A stretch of DNA of 64,000 nt from assembly GCA_963693365.1 (NCBI GenBank), contig CAVNZM010000003.1:930001-994000 (forward strand). The letters are read 5' to 3'. This document shows positions 32,907 to 41,842 of this stretch, piece by piece. Source of the DNA: Amoebidium appalachense. Its lineage: Eukaryota > Ichthyosporea. Position 1 is the stretch's first letter. Each line of letters opens with the position of its first letter. The notes under the pieces are model-generated. The model searched no databases. It saw only the letters and a list, made by a program, of their open reading frames with translations, and was not told the origin of the DNA. Both the position numbers and the translations under genes were made by a program.

Positions 32907-33671
32907 CTACGTGTAGGAGCCCAGCACGTCCATGCAGTAGAGTATGAGGTACCAGAGGGCAAGCAGGCAGCAGGCGAGCAGTGTGTACCCCAACGTGGTC
33001 AGAAACCCGTTCTCCAAAAACCCAAACTCCCACAAGTTCCAGTGGAGCTCGTCAAACACAATGCCTGCCAGTGCAAGGCCTGCATGCACGCACACGCACA
33101 GCACAATGTTCCTCGTGAGCACGGGCACGGACAGGGAGAGCATGTACCGTGCACAGACGAGGGTGGCACACGCCAGCACGCCCCTCAACACAAGAAACAC
33201 GTAGCCAAACACCGACGGTTCAAACACGCACGTCATGCCGTAGAGGGCACTTAGGGGGAGGAGGGAGGCACACACCATGTACGCCACGGCCCGTGGGAAG
33301 AACAACGTGGTCGTCACACGCATGGATCGGGCCCAGCACGCTGCTGCCAGCATGTAGGCGAGGGGGGAGGCCACATACAGCCACGAGCCCAGCCAGTAGG
33401 GTGCCCACATCACACAGTGGCCGGCCACGTCAGGGTGGGTGTCCACGTCGAGCCAGGCATACGCCACCCATTGTGCCTGGCACATGACCACACCTGTGAG
33501 GGGTAGGATGATGAGCCAAAACATGCATGTACGTTTGGCAAGTTCAGGTATGAGTACGGCTGTGCCGTAGGACGCCACCACGAGTGCAACACACATGATG
33601 GCACAGCAGGTGGTAAAATATATACGTGCAAGGTCGACAATCATTCTCACAACTGAGTTGCCTACTACCAT
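32907..33671 (-). CDS. Seven-helix membrane protein of unknown family
   Basis: 254 residues from ATG 33671. Hydrophobic segments at about 16-42, 49-74, 90-113, 127-150, 154-178, 185-206 and 224-250 give seven probable transmembrane helices with short loops. It is Cys-rich within the membrane. No DRY or NPxxY motif of class A receptors is visible, so a GPCR assignment is not supported. The stop is two bases from the facing gene's stop. It is divergent from the gene at 33723 across a shared AT-rich promoter. It could be a host-derived signalling modulator or a viral membrane protein. Confidence 0.65.
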   Translation of the reverse strand: MVVGNSVVRMIVDLARIYFTTCCAIMCVALVVASYGTAVLIPELAKRTCMFWLIILPLTGVVMCQAQWVAYAWLDVDTHPDVAGHCVMWAPYWLGSWLYVASPLAYMLAAACWARSMRVTTTLFFPRAVAYMVCASLLPLSALYGMTCVFEPSVFGYVFLVLRGVLACATLVCARYMLSLSVPVLTRNIVLCVCVHAGLALAGIVFDELHWNLWEFGFLENGFLTTLGYTLLACCLLALWYLILYCMDVLGSYT

Positions 33672-33689
33672 CTCCGTACGAAAAAATGT

Positions 33690-33710
33690 GCAACCATAAT
33701 AAAAGGGAAA
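33690..33710. promoter_or_regulatory. Shared divergent promoter, AT-rich
   Basis: The 51-base gap between ATG 33671 (leftward) and ATG 33723 (rightward) contains CATAATAAAAG at 33695-33705, a TATA-like tract 18-24 bases from each start. Leaders would be extremely short. Confidence 0.45.
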
Positions 33711-33722
33711 AACAAGACCAAG

Positions 33723-34298
33723 ATGTCTAACGTAACCAGGCTCAATCTGCTCACGCGTGCAGGCGGGTACGTGGGTGTGCTAGCCCACCCATCTACTGAA
33801 GCCTACGACCTCGTGTTGCCAAAACACCCACCCAAGGAAGGGGAGATGTTGGTTTGCACAGAAAAGGGGCTAGAGTGGAGACCCTTTACAGAGTGGTTGA
33901 AAGAGAATGCAAGCACCATCAGGGACGTGCTACTGCACGAGCACCCCACCCCCTCCCCCCGGCCAGACACCCCTTTCCCCCACGACCTCCTTTCCCCTAC
34001 AACCCCCTTTGAGCCCCTCTTTGCCTTCCCCTCCCCACCCCAGTCACCCCCTCCCCCACCACAAGAGCTACAATCCGCCGTGCTCACCCTACTCGACGAT
34101 GATGAGGGTATGGCCTCAAGCACAGGCAGCACGGACACGGAAAAGGACGTCACCCCATTGCACCCACACCCCCTCATCCCCGACCACCCCATCAAGCTCC
34201 AGGCACCCCCTGCCCCCAAGGCCAAAAAAACGACCAGAAAGACCACCAACACCCGCAGGCCAAGAAGGGTGCCCGAGGAGAAAGTGTCAACCGACTAG
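33723..34298 (+). CDS. 191-aa protein with fibre-like N-terminal module and Pro-rich tail
   Basis: The first 65 residues (G-G-Y-V-G-V...Y-D-L-V-L-P-K-H-P-P-K-E-G) match the pattern at the N-termini of the fibre and the 30897 protein. The rest is Pro/Ser/Thr-rich and ends in a Lys/Arg-rich tail (K-K-T-T-R-K-T). It has no coiled coil. The shared module suggests attachment to the same vertex partner. It is 21 bases upstream of the integrase start. Confidence 0.6.
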   Translation: MSNVTRLNLLTRAGGYVGVLAHPSTEAYDLVLPKHPPKEGEMLVCTEKGLEWRPFTEWLKENASTIRDVLLHEHPTPSPRPDTPFPHDLLSPTTPFEPLFAFPSPPQSPPPPPQELQSAVLTLLDDDEGMASSTGSTDTEKDVTPLHPHPLIPDHPIKLQAPPAPKAKKTTRKTTNTRRPRRVPEEKVSTD

Positions 34299-34319
34299 TA
34301 GCGAGCGCAGGAAACCACC

Positions 34320-35642
34320 ATGGTGGCCAGAGACAAGGATGTTGGGCAGGTGATTGAGGAGACCTACGCCACCTTCAAGCTCCCCCCCACCGTGCGGGCA
34401 CTGTGGCGGCGTGCAAAAGCAAAAGACAAGAGGGTAGGGCAACCGGCTGTGCGTGCCTACCTGTCCAGAAGAAACACCGGGCAGCAGGAATCCCTCAAGG
34501 AGGTGCTCGCCCCCCATCGTATCGAGAGGAAGGACTACCTCCCCACCACAGCACGGCCGAACAGCGTGGCGGCGGATCTGTTTTTCATGCCACGTTACTC
34601 AAAGGCAAACAGGGGGTACAAGGGGGGATTGAGCATGATTGTCGACATGAACACGAGGCAGGCAACGGTCGTGCCCATAAAGACAAAGAGCTCAGGGAGC
34701 GGGAAAAACGAGCACCTCACCATCAGCAACGGGCCGGAGATGCAGAGGGCAGTGCACAAAGCCTTAAAGACCATCAGGGAGATGAAGGACGAAAGCAACA
34801 AAGGGGAGGAAAACCTACAACCTACAGAGGTGAAGCAGATCTTTACGGACAAGGGCACGGAGTTCCTCAGCAATACAATGAAAAAGTACTACGATCAACA
34901 CGACATCACCATCCTCCCTCAAAAGCCAGGCCGAAAACCACGCAACGTGGCCATGGTAGAACGGTTCCATCGCACCCTAAAGCAAGGATTGAGCAAGTAC
35001 ATGGAGGCCAACGACACGGGCAAGTGGACGGGGGAAGGGTTGGAAAACGTGTTGGAGGATTACAACGACACGTACCATGGTTCGATCGGTAGAGAGCCCA
35101 ACAAGATGACCCAGAGGGCCGAACGGTGGAACAGCATCAACACGTGGCTGGAGAACAGGAAGCAAAAAGGTAAGCTACGTGCCAAGATGGGGCACACGGA
35201 GGGCGTGCACGTGCGTGCACTCAAAAAGCCAAAGGGACCGTTTGAAAAGGAGGGAAGAAACTGGTCCAAGGACGTCTACACGCTCGCCTACAAGGATGCA
35301 AGTGGGTGGGCGCTACGCAACGCGGCTACAGGGGAGATGAGGAAACACACGCCAGGCCTACGCTACGCTTGGCCAGACACCATGCTAAAGAAGGTACCAC
35401 CTACCAGCGTGTCTGTACCGCCCAGCAGCGGGATGCGTGCAGCTCGCAAGGAGACCGCCAAGGAGAGGGCTCGCGAGGAGCTGGCGTTTGAAGGGCGTGA
35501 GCTTGCGCGCGACAAGGGCACGCGCGCACAGACCCAGAAGGAAAAGGAAAAACGAAAGGCTCGGCAACTCAAAAAACTGGTGTTTGAACACCAACAGGAG
35601 CAAGTGGGTCTGAGGCGCAGCGCAAGGCGTGCACGCCTGTAG
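34320..35642 (+). CDS. INT: Retroviral-type DDE integrase (rve family)
   Basis: 440 residues from ATG 34320 in a CCACCATGG context. The catalytic triad is D86 (A-A-D-L-F-F), D177 (F-T-D-K-G-T-E-F) and E214 (V-E-R-F-H-R), with 36 residues between the second Asp and Glu. It would insert the viral genome into host DNA by strand transfer. After the core comes an SH3-like segment (W-S-K-D-V-Y-T-L...Y-A-W-P-D) and a long basic, charged tail of about 70 residues ending R-R-S-A-R-R-A-R-L. No chromodomain seen. The frame is intact. Confidence 0.94.
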   Translation: MVARDKDVGQVIEETYATFKLPPTVRALWRRAKAKDKRVGQPAVRAYLSRRNTGQQESLKEVLAPHRIERKDYLPTTARPNSVAADLFFMPRYSKANRGYKGGLSMIVDMNTRQATVVPIKTKSSGSGKNEHLTISNGPEMQRAVHKALKTIREMKDESNKGEENLQPTEVKQIFTDKGTEFLSNTMKKYYDQHDITILPQKPGRKPRNVAMVERFHRTLKQGLSKYMEANDTGKWTGEGLENVLEDYNDTYHGSIGREPNKMTQRAERWNSINTWLENRKQKGKLRAKMGHTEGVHVRALKKPKGPFEKEGRNWSKDVYTLAYKDASGWALRNAATGEMRKHTPGLRYAWPDTMLKKVPPTSVSVPPSSGMRAARKETAKERAREELAFEGRELARDKGTRAQTQKEKEKRKARQLKKLVFEHQQEQVGLRRSARRARL

Positions 35643-35916
35643 GGTGTGGCCTCCCATTTCGGAAAAACCACCCGTCTTGAAAAAAAAAAAACAAAGACGC
35701 CCCACCAACCGGCTGCCTTCAAAACTAGCCCAAATGGGTAACTGCCATATCAGGCTAATCGCCCATGTGCGGGCCGCTGGCCCTGACCCGACCCGGCCTT
35801 TTCCGGGTCGCCCCGACCCGATTCGACCCTGCCGCGACCCGACCCGGCTTGATGCGGTCCGACCCGACCCGGCCCGTGGCCTGTGAAATTTTGGCTGCCC
35901 ACAGGTGCGGATCATC
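35643..35916. other. Non-coding gap with CCCGACCCG-type GC-rich repeats
   Basis: Between integrase and methyltransferase. It has a 12-base A-run near 35681, then about 90 bases (35788-35878) built from imperfect GACCCGACCCGG units, some in inverse orientation (TTTTCCGGGTCG). It could be regulatory or a small satellite. No ORF of note. Confidence 0.5.
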
Positions 35917-36471
35917 ATGGGGCTGGGCAGCTGCTGCGGGGTGTACAAGGCATGTACACAGGACAAGAGGAAGGCCGGAGTGGACACTGACAAGGTGCAG
36001 ACACCAGCATGGGTGCTGGATGCACTCGAAAAGGAGTTTGGCGCACTCAATGACCCCTGCCCCATCACCTGGCGGGAGGGGGAGGACCCTTGCGCACTCA
36101 CAGACGACGACGTGTGGTCCACCGAGAAAATAAACTATGTCAACCCTCCCTTCTCTGAGATTCCCCCATTTTTACGCATGGCCATACGGATGTACATATC
36201 CAAGGGTAGAAAGAGCGTGCTGCTCGTGCCTGCACGCACGGAGGCACGCTGGTTCCATGACCTGGCGTTCAGGTACGCCGCAGAGATACGCATCCTGAGG
36301 GGTAGGATCAAGTTTGAGGGGTTCAAGAGGTCATCCCCAGAGGGCGTGTGCCTGCTTTTGTTCACAGAGCCTCAGCCTGTCGGTGGCCCGCGTGTAGTGC
36401 ACGTGTCGTGGATGCCTGAGGCATACCCGCGCAGCTCAAAGGCAGGGGCCGTGTTGGGGCTGGATTTCTAG
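35917..36471 (+). CDS. Dam-type DNA N6-adenine methyltransferase
   Basis: 184 residues from ATG 35917 (a GTG four codons upstream is also in frame). Features of the phage-type Dam family (Pfam DNA N-6-adenine-methyltransferase) are an N-terminal T-P-A-W-V-L-D-A-L-E segment, an acidic D-D-D-V-W, the catalytic N-P-P-F motif in Y-V-N-P-P-F-S-E-I, then V-L-L-V-P-A-R-T-E-A-R-W-F-H and G-R-I-K-F. It would methylate adenine in viral or host DNA. Length is normal and the frame intact. Confidence 0.85.
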   Translation: MGLGSCCGVYKACTQDKRKAGVDTDKVQTPAWVLDALEKEFGALNDPCPITWREGEDPCALTDDDVWSTEKINYVNPPFSEIPPFLRMAIRMYISKGRKSVLLVPARTEARWFHDLAFRYAAEIRILRGRIKFEGFKRSSPEGVCLLLFTEPQPVGGPRVVHVSWMPEAYPRSSKAGAVLGLDF

Positions 36472-36542
36472 CTTAAGATCTACTTAGTGTAGGGTCTAGA
36501 TCATAAAAATGTGTGTTAGAGTGTATGTAGTGCGTGCACACC

Positions 36543-36806
36543 ATGGCCAACACCTACCAAATCGTGCTGAACGACCAGTTTCAGCCCCTCACTGCGCGTA
36601 CGTCAAACGCCACGCACACAGACTTTAGCTACTATGGCCAGCAGGCGATGGCACAGGCCGTTGCGGACAAGATATGCCCGCACGGTACCCGCCACCCCTT
36701 CTTCCTCAAACCAAGCACCATGGCAGGGTCTGCAGCAGGCCGATTTGCTCGCCCCAGACCCACCTTTGCGGCACTCAGGCGTGCACATGGCAGGCCCATG
36801 CACTGA
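36543..36806 (+). CDS. Small unknown protein (87 aa)
   Basis: ATG 36543 in an ACCATGG context, with CATAAAAATG about 40 bases upstream. The sequence starts M-A-N-T-Y-Q-I-V-L-N-D-Q-F-Q-P-L and has a basic Arg/Pro/His-rich C-terminus. No known domain. Promoter position and start context support it. Confidence 0.5.
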   Translation: MANTYQIVLNDQFQPLTARTSNATHTDFSYYGQQAMAQAVADKICPHGTRHPFFLKPSTMAGSAAGRFARPRPTFAALRRAHGRPMH

Positions 36807-36904
36807 CCGTTAGTGTACGTAGTAGGCCATGGCCAAGCGGGCAATTGGCAACCAATAATAAAAAATATTGTGCATGCATAAGTAAACGTGCAAGTCACGT
36901 CACC

Positions 36905-37489
36905 ATGGGGGTGTCATCGCAAGGCAGGAGCGGCAACACGCGTGTCATCTACGTGCAGAACCGGCCAAACAAGGCCTCAGAGGTAGCCAAGTGGGTGGGG
37001 GCCCTGGCGGGCGGTGCTGCCTTGGGGGCAGGGGGGTACTATGCATGGAAGCACAAGGGGGACATTGCGAGGGGGGTGGGCAACTACATGTACAACAAGG
37101 CTGCGGATGCTGCCACCTACACTGCAGGGAAGGCGGGGGAGGCGGGGGGGACGGTGTTCAAGGGCCTCAAGGGGGTTGCCCGTGCCACAGGCGATGCTGC
37201 CATGCAGGGCACGCAACGTGCAGGGCAGGGCGCGCAGAATGGTGCATTCAGTGCGTGGAAGACCCTGAGGAATGGCACGAGGGATGTGGGCAACTACCTG
37301 CTGCACAACACCCAGAATGCGTTGGGATTTGGGCCGTCCATCTCAAACACTGCAGGCACGCGCGCGGGAAACAGCTATGAGTGGAGAGGGGGCGGAGGGG
37401 GCGGCACACAGGTGCTGGTGGGCGGCAAGCCCTACGTCTGGCCGCCTACCAAACCTCCGAACGTCTCCGGCCGCGGCATCCCTAATTGA
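36905..37489 (+). CDS. Unknown 194-aa protein with a Gly/Ala-rich hydrophobic segment
   Basis: ATG 36905 in a CACCATGG context, with an AT-rich ATAATAAAAAATAT tract at 36855-36868. Residues 27-46 form a glycine-zipper-like membrane segment. After it come Ala/Gly-rich amphipathic stretches (K-A-A-D-A-A, K-A-G-E-A-G) and a Gly-rich region near the end (a run of Gly at about 163-169). It could be a membrane-penetrating or core protein; no family is recognised. Confidence 0.6.
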   Translation: MGVSSQGRSGNTRVIYVQNRPNKASEVAKWVGALAGGAALGAGGYYAWKHKGDIARGVGNYMYNKAADAATYTAGKAGEAGGTVFKGLKGVARATGDAAMQGTQRAGQGAQNGAFSAWKTLRNGTRDVGNYLLHNTQNALGFGPSISNTAGTRAGNSYEWRGGGGGGTQVLVGGKPYVWPPTKPPNVSGRGIPN

Positions 37490-37740
37490 GAAAAACCATA
37501 TTTGGTAAGTTGGAGCAAAACAGTGCGAGAGGGTGTTCTGATTGGTGGATCTCCTGCGTTCCTATTGGATAGCTTTTCGCGAAGAATTTGAAAAGAGTCA
37601 CCTTCCTGTGCAAAGTCTGGAGCCAACTGCAGCATGCGTGACCGAAGGGCACAAAGAGGCGCCCGTGGGCGATGTTTTTTTCCCAAAACTCTAACCCACT
37701 CTAGCCTACTTTCTTGCAAACAGCAAACTTCTTGAAAAAA
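37490..37740 (+). promoter_or_regulatory. Upstream region with ATTGGATAG (inverted CCAAT) element
   Basis: ATTGGATAG at 37564-37572, plus GATTGG at about 37539. The same element recurs four times upstream of the leftward gene at 41,750, suggesting shared control. Confidence 0.4.
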
Positions 37741-38787
37741 ATGGAAGACTTTGACTACTACCCTCCTACCCTAGCACCCCTTACTAGCAATCCTGCAGCC
37801 ACTGCCGCCGCTGCTTCTGCTCTTGCCGCCCCTGGTCGCCCTATTTCACCTCTGCCAGACCTGGAAATAGATCTTCCCACGGACCGCCGCACCTTTACCT
37901 GGGCGGGTGACGAGGGCGCCTCTGCTGTGGTTTCCTGCTACAACATCCTGCTGGATGGCTACCTTGCGGGTCTCTATGCATCTCTCATCCCCAGGCAGCG
38001 TGCCTCTGAGAGGTTTGGCGACTTCACGCTGGGCTACAATGCAGGGGGGTGTGCGTTCTACCGGCTGCACTCCATGTGCCCGGGCAGCCCTTGCAAGATG
38101 TGGTTTTTTGAGATGCTGCTGTGCTGCCTCTTCACACCACAGCAGGTGCTCGAGCACTCTACCAACGTATCCCTGTTGGTTTGCGCGTGCACCAATGTGC
38201 TCATGCTTGAGGGGGTGGCTGAGTCTGCGGCAAGGACCCTCCTGCAAGAGTTCCCCACCTATGACCATGCCTACAAGCATGAGCAGGAGCTGAATGACTG
38301 GGTGTGGGTGCGCGATGATCTGCGTCGGCTGCTGCGTCGGCTGGAGAGTGCCTGGGACGACATCGCCAAGGTCATCAACCGGTCTGAGCATCCTCGGCTC
38401 TCTCAGCGTGAGAGTGAAGATGTGGCCAGGTGCCTGGGTGTGGTTGTGGCGTGCTTCCTGCTGACCATGATGGTCACTGTAAGAGCAACACTGTCCAAGT
38501 CTGCCCCCTTCTTCAGCGAGTCTGCCCTGTTTGTCCTGCAGCAGATGCAGGCCCTTCTCAAGGGGTTTGCTGGTGACAGCGAGACTGAGAGAGCCAAGAT
38601 CATGTTTGCTGCGAGGATCTCAAAGGCCATCAAGCTGAAGCACAAGTCTCCCTATAGGGCAACCAAAACCATTAAACCCAAGACCCCACAGGGCAAGGAA
38701 AACGTTGCCCCCCTCAGCAGCAGCAGCAACATGGGTGGTGCCCCCTACCGTTTGCCAAGTGGACGCCGTGGCAACAACAACTACTAG
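37741..38787 (+). CDS. Unknown 348-aa helical protein
   Basis: The ATG at 37741 directly follows an A6 run and starts M-E-D-F-D-Y-Y-P-P. An Ala/Pro-rich N-terminal 60 residues precede a mostly helical, Cys- and Leu-rich domain (about 60-270) with two hydrophobic segments (near 118-130 and 232-248), then a basic tail containing T-I-K-P-K-T-P-Q-G-K-E-N. No motif identifies it. Preceded by a CCAAT-type ATTGGATAG element. Likely an early or accessory gene. Confidence 0.6.
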   Translation: MEDFDYYPPTLAPLTSNPAATAAAASALAAPGRPISPLPDLEIDLPTDRRTFTWAGDEGASAVVSCYNILLDGYLAGLYASLIPRQRASERFGDFTLGYNAGGCAFYRLHSMCPGSPCKMWFFEMLLCCLFTPQQVLEHSTNVSLLVCACTNVLMLEGVAESAARTLLQEFPTYDHAYKHEQELNDWVWVRDDLRRLLRRLESAWDDIAKVINRSEHPRLSQRESEDVARCLGVVVACFLLTMMVTVRATLSKSAPFFSESALFVLQQMQALLKGFAGDSETERAKIMFAARISKAIKLKHKSPYRATKTIKPKTPQGKENVAPLSSSSNMGGAPYRLPSGRRGNNNY

Positions 38788-39071
38788 GCAACCATAGTGG
38801 TTAGGCTAGGCACTCTTTAGTGATCATGATGATGATGCATATGGTGGACTGTGCCCACTATTTTTACGTTTTCTTTTCCCTCTCAGCTTGAACTTATAAG
38901 TATAGACACTCTGGTTGTGAATATATTGGGTATAAACCCTATATTTCTACGTTTTTTTCGTTTTTTTACAAGACAACCGACGGCAAAAATAAACTTTTTA
39001 TCTTTTACGAAAGATCCAAAAAAACAGAATTCAAGTTGAAGACTACTATGGTGCAATGCACACGTGTGCCT

Positions 39072-39159
<88 letters not shown>

Positions 39160-39280
39160 CAAAAGACTAACGAAAATCTATGAAGATTTTAACGAAGAAA
39201 TAAAAAATAAAAATAAAAATAAAAACCAAAGGCAACCAACAATCACCCTACCACACCCTTCTACGTGTGCATGCATGCGT

Positions 39281-39340
<60 letters not shown>

Positions 39341-39351
39341 ATGTGTGTGTG

Positions 39352-39391
<40 letters not shown>

Positions 39392-39392
39392 T
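38788..39392. repeat. Convergent intergenic region with poly(A) signal and two (GT)n tracts
   Basis: It separates the ends of the 37741 and 39393 genes. It contains AATAAA at 38988-38993, a candidate polyadenylation signal for the rightward gene, and long (GT)n tracts at about 39076-39157 and 39285-39390. The leftward gene's stop codon abuts the second tract. Confidence 0.65.
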
Positions 39393-40367
39393 CTAAATGT
39401 TGCTGTTTGGCCCGTGGGGTGGCTCTGCCACAACCACTTGGTAGACCTTCGCGGTCTCCGATGTTTCGGGCCTCATCCGTTTGTTGTCACGTTCCGTGAC
39501 AACGAGGCTGAACAGTTTGGACTTGATGCCCTCGTTAAGGGCCGTCAGAATGTCCCGTGCCGTTTCCTCCACCCACAGGCGATCCATCACCTCGAACAGG
39601 AAGTTGTGCACAAGTCGTTGCAGGTTATCCCGCAGCCCTCGTTCCTTGTGCATTATGCGGGGGTGGCAGTTTGGGGGTGAGACCATCCAATCGACCGTGA
39701 TAAACTCGACGTACTTCTTCGACTCCGACCACGTCGTGTCGACAAACGTGATGAATCGCCTAACGTCGTTAATGTTATCGTCGTCGAAAACTCTCGGGGA
39801 CACCGAGTCCAGGAAACCACCCACACGGCCTTCGTACACGTACAACCCCCATGCATCCCCCTCGGCCCACTTCACTAGTTCCCCCAAGTCTCTCTTGAAC
39901 CGTGTCTCGTGCCCATCCTCATAGTTGGGTGCGGTGATAGTGAACGTCCATTCCCCCTGCTCGTTGATTTCCCCCTTAAAAATGTCCGTGCCTAACACTT
40001 GGTTGAGACGTCCTGGTAGGGCCTTCTTTTCCTCCATCGACCACGTGCCTGTGTGTGTGTTCACCTTGGTAATTGCACGTTCCCGCTCCATCACTTCGTC
40101 CTCGAAAAACTGCCATACTTCCACCCTCTCCATGCTCGTCTTGGCCCAGTCGGCAATCATCTCCCTATAGGTGGGTGAAACGGGGCGTGTGACCCACTCT
40201 TTAGTACGGTGATTGTAGTACCTGTAGGTACCGTTGAAAATGTGCAGGTGGGGTTGGGCTGCCACGTCGAGATAGTGGCCAAACATGTGTTGGTTGGTTG
40301 CTTTTCTTATGAAGGGGGGACCAAGTTCGAGGTCGTCCTCTGAGGAATCAATACGATGAGAAGACAT
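39393..40367 (-). CDS. Unknown 324-aa acidic protein
   Basis: ATG 40367, with a TTTTAAAAG tract on its strand at 40428-40436. The N-terminus S-E-D-D-L-E-L-G-P-P is acidic. The body is rich in Trp, Asp and Glu with mixed alpha/beta character (for example E-W-T-F-T-I-T-A-P-N-Y and R-R-F-I-T-F-V-D-T-T-W). No catalytic motif recognised. It belongs to the leftward early-type pair at the right end of the virus. Confidence 0.6.
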   Translation of the reverse strand: MSSHRIDSSEDDLELGPPFIRKATNQHMFGHYLDVAAQPHLHIFNGTYRYYNHRTKEWVTRPVSPTYREMIADWAKTSMERVEVWQFFEDEVMERERAITKVNTHTGTWSMEEKKALPGRLNQVLGTDIFKGEINEQGEWTFTITAPNYEDGHETRFKRDLGELVKWAEGDAWGLYVYEGRVGGFLDSVSPRVFDDDNINDVRRFITFVDTTWSESKKYVEFITVDWMVSPPNCHPRIMHKERGLRDNLQRLVHNFLFEVMDRLWVEETARDILTALNEGIKSKLFSLVVTERDNKRMRPETSETAKVYQVVVAEPPHGPNSNI

Positions 40368-40753
40368 GTTGTTGTGTGGTGATTGATTGTTCTAAGTCTC
40401 ACTGAGTAAAAGGATGGTGTGGTGTCTTTTAAAAGTCTTTATTCTGTGCGAAAAGAGATGATTGTGAAAATGTTTAAGAGTTTTTTCTAAGTTTTTTCTT
40501 CACAAAAAACGAACGAAAACGAGACGAGACTGAGAGAATACGTAATATTACGTAACATTCAATTTCGCTTGATTTCATTGGCTCATAAGTGACGCAAAGT
40601 ATTTGGCGCAATCATTTACTCTCTCACTCATGTACGTACCAAGTCAACTCAGTCGCGGCGGCACACAGTGTTTTTTTTTTTTTTTTGGGAAGAAGTTTAT
40701 TTCGTGGCATCACCCGGAGGTAAAGAGATTCTGAATAAACAGACATGTGCCTA
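40368..40753 (-). promoter_or_regulatory. Promoter region of the 39393 gene
   Basis: AT-rich region with TTTTAAAAG at 40428-40436, ATTACGTAA-type palindromic motifs near 40541-40555, a CATTGG at 40577-40582 and a T16 run at 40671-40686. No ORF of interest. Confidence 0.4.
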
Positions 40754-41677
40754 TTACATCCTGAGCATTTTGGCCTTGTCCTCCCCAGGCATGGGCGTGC
40801 CAGCACGCTTAGCCTGCCCCATGTCTACATCACCCCCCTCCCCCTCACTACCCGCACCATCACTGACCAACTCCATCAGACCATCTAAATCAAACACCTG
40901 AACCTTGCGGGCAACGAGCTTGGTACGCACAGTGTTGCTCTTCTTGTTGTAGATGACACTGGTGGCGGCAGCAGACACCCATGCAGTCACCTCACGGCAC
41001 CTGGCACGCTGGGAGTTCATAAACTCCACAAACTCATCCACAGAGGCTGCGTTGTTGCCCAGCTTGAAGAGGCAGGCGTTGCGGCCAGTGGGGTTGGGGA
41101 GCTCCACCGTCACGTTGAAGTAGGTGTCGCCCAGTCCCCCCTCCATGTCTGCCTTGCTCACAGGCCCGGCCCCCAGCACCTCGTACAGGTTGGGAGAGTG
41201 CTTGGACCACAGGCTGCTGTTGATCTTGACAGGCACGGTGTCCACGTCAACCCCCTTGAGCATCTCGTGCTCCTTGTGCATCCACAGCACATCCCTGGCC
41301 ATGCTGCAGACGTAGGGCCACAGGTCGACGGCGTAGGCCACCTCAAAGGGCTCGGGGTGGCGCTGCGACTTGATCCTGATGGTGGGCTTGGCGTCCCAGG
41401 GAGCGGTGCTGGGGACCAACTCAATCAGCATCTGCCCGTTGATGTTGATGTTGGGCAGGTTGTACACCTGAACCGCTAGCACGTCGTTGGAAGTACTGGT
41501 CCATGGCAGGCCCAAGGTGGCCTTACCCACGCCGTTGAGGAACACATCCCTGTACAGCGGCATCTTGTCCCCCTCACTGTTGTTGGTGTTTTCTTTGCCA
41601 CTGCTTGCCGCGGCGATGCTGGTCCTTTTGACGGTGGATAGACCAGCCCTTTGACGTGTCAGTGTTGGCTTGACCAT
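40754..41677 (-). CDS. Unknown 307-aa protein, start uncertain
   Basis: Frame from ATG 41677 to the stop at 40754. Basic Ser/Thr-rich N-terminus (V-K-R-T-S-I-A-A-A-S-S-G-K-E-N), then a beta-rich domain (V-L-A-V-Q-V-Y-N-L-P-N-I-N-I-N-G-Q) and an acidic C-terminal tail (E-G-E-G-G-D-V-D-M). A different frame begins at ATG 41747, the first ATG after the promoter region, and overlaps by about 100 bases. A C6 run near 41690 could join the two by a one-base shift. A basic N-terminus with an acidic tail would suit a single-stranded-DNA-binding role, but nothing proves it. Confidence 0.6.
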   Translation of the reverse strand: MVKPTLTRQRAGLSTVKRTSIAAASSGKENTNNSEGDKMPLYRDVFLNGVGKATLGLPWTSTSNDVLAVQVYNLPNININGQMLIELVPSTAPWDAKPTIRIKSQRHPEPFEVAYAVDLWPYVCSMARDVLWMHKEHEMLKGVDVDTVPVKINSSLWSKHSPNLYEVLGAGPVSKADMEGGLGDTYFNVTVELPNPTGRNACLFKLGNNAASVDEFVEFMNSQRARCREVTAWVSAAATSVIYNKKSNTVRTKLVARKVQVFDLDGLMELVSDGAGSEGEGGDVDMGQAKRAGTPMPGEDKAKMLRM

Positions 41678-41842
41678 TGTGCTGTTGCTTGGGGGGTGTG
41701 GTGAACGTGACTGTGGCGTGCACCTCAACAGTGACTGTCTGGCTCATGGTTGGTTGGTGTGATGTTGCTGCCGGAGGCTGTTTATGTACACAGGGTGGTG
41801 AGGCTGGTGCATTTTTGGCCAATGAGTTATTTCTGCGATCCT

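Noticed and set aside
32907-33671. Class A GPCR
   Set aside because: Seven helices are likely, but no DRY, CWxP or NPxxY motif is visible.
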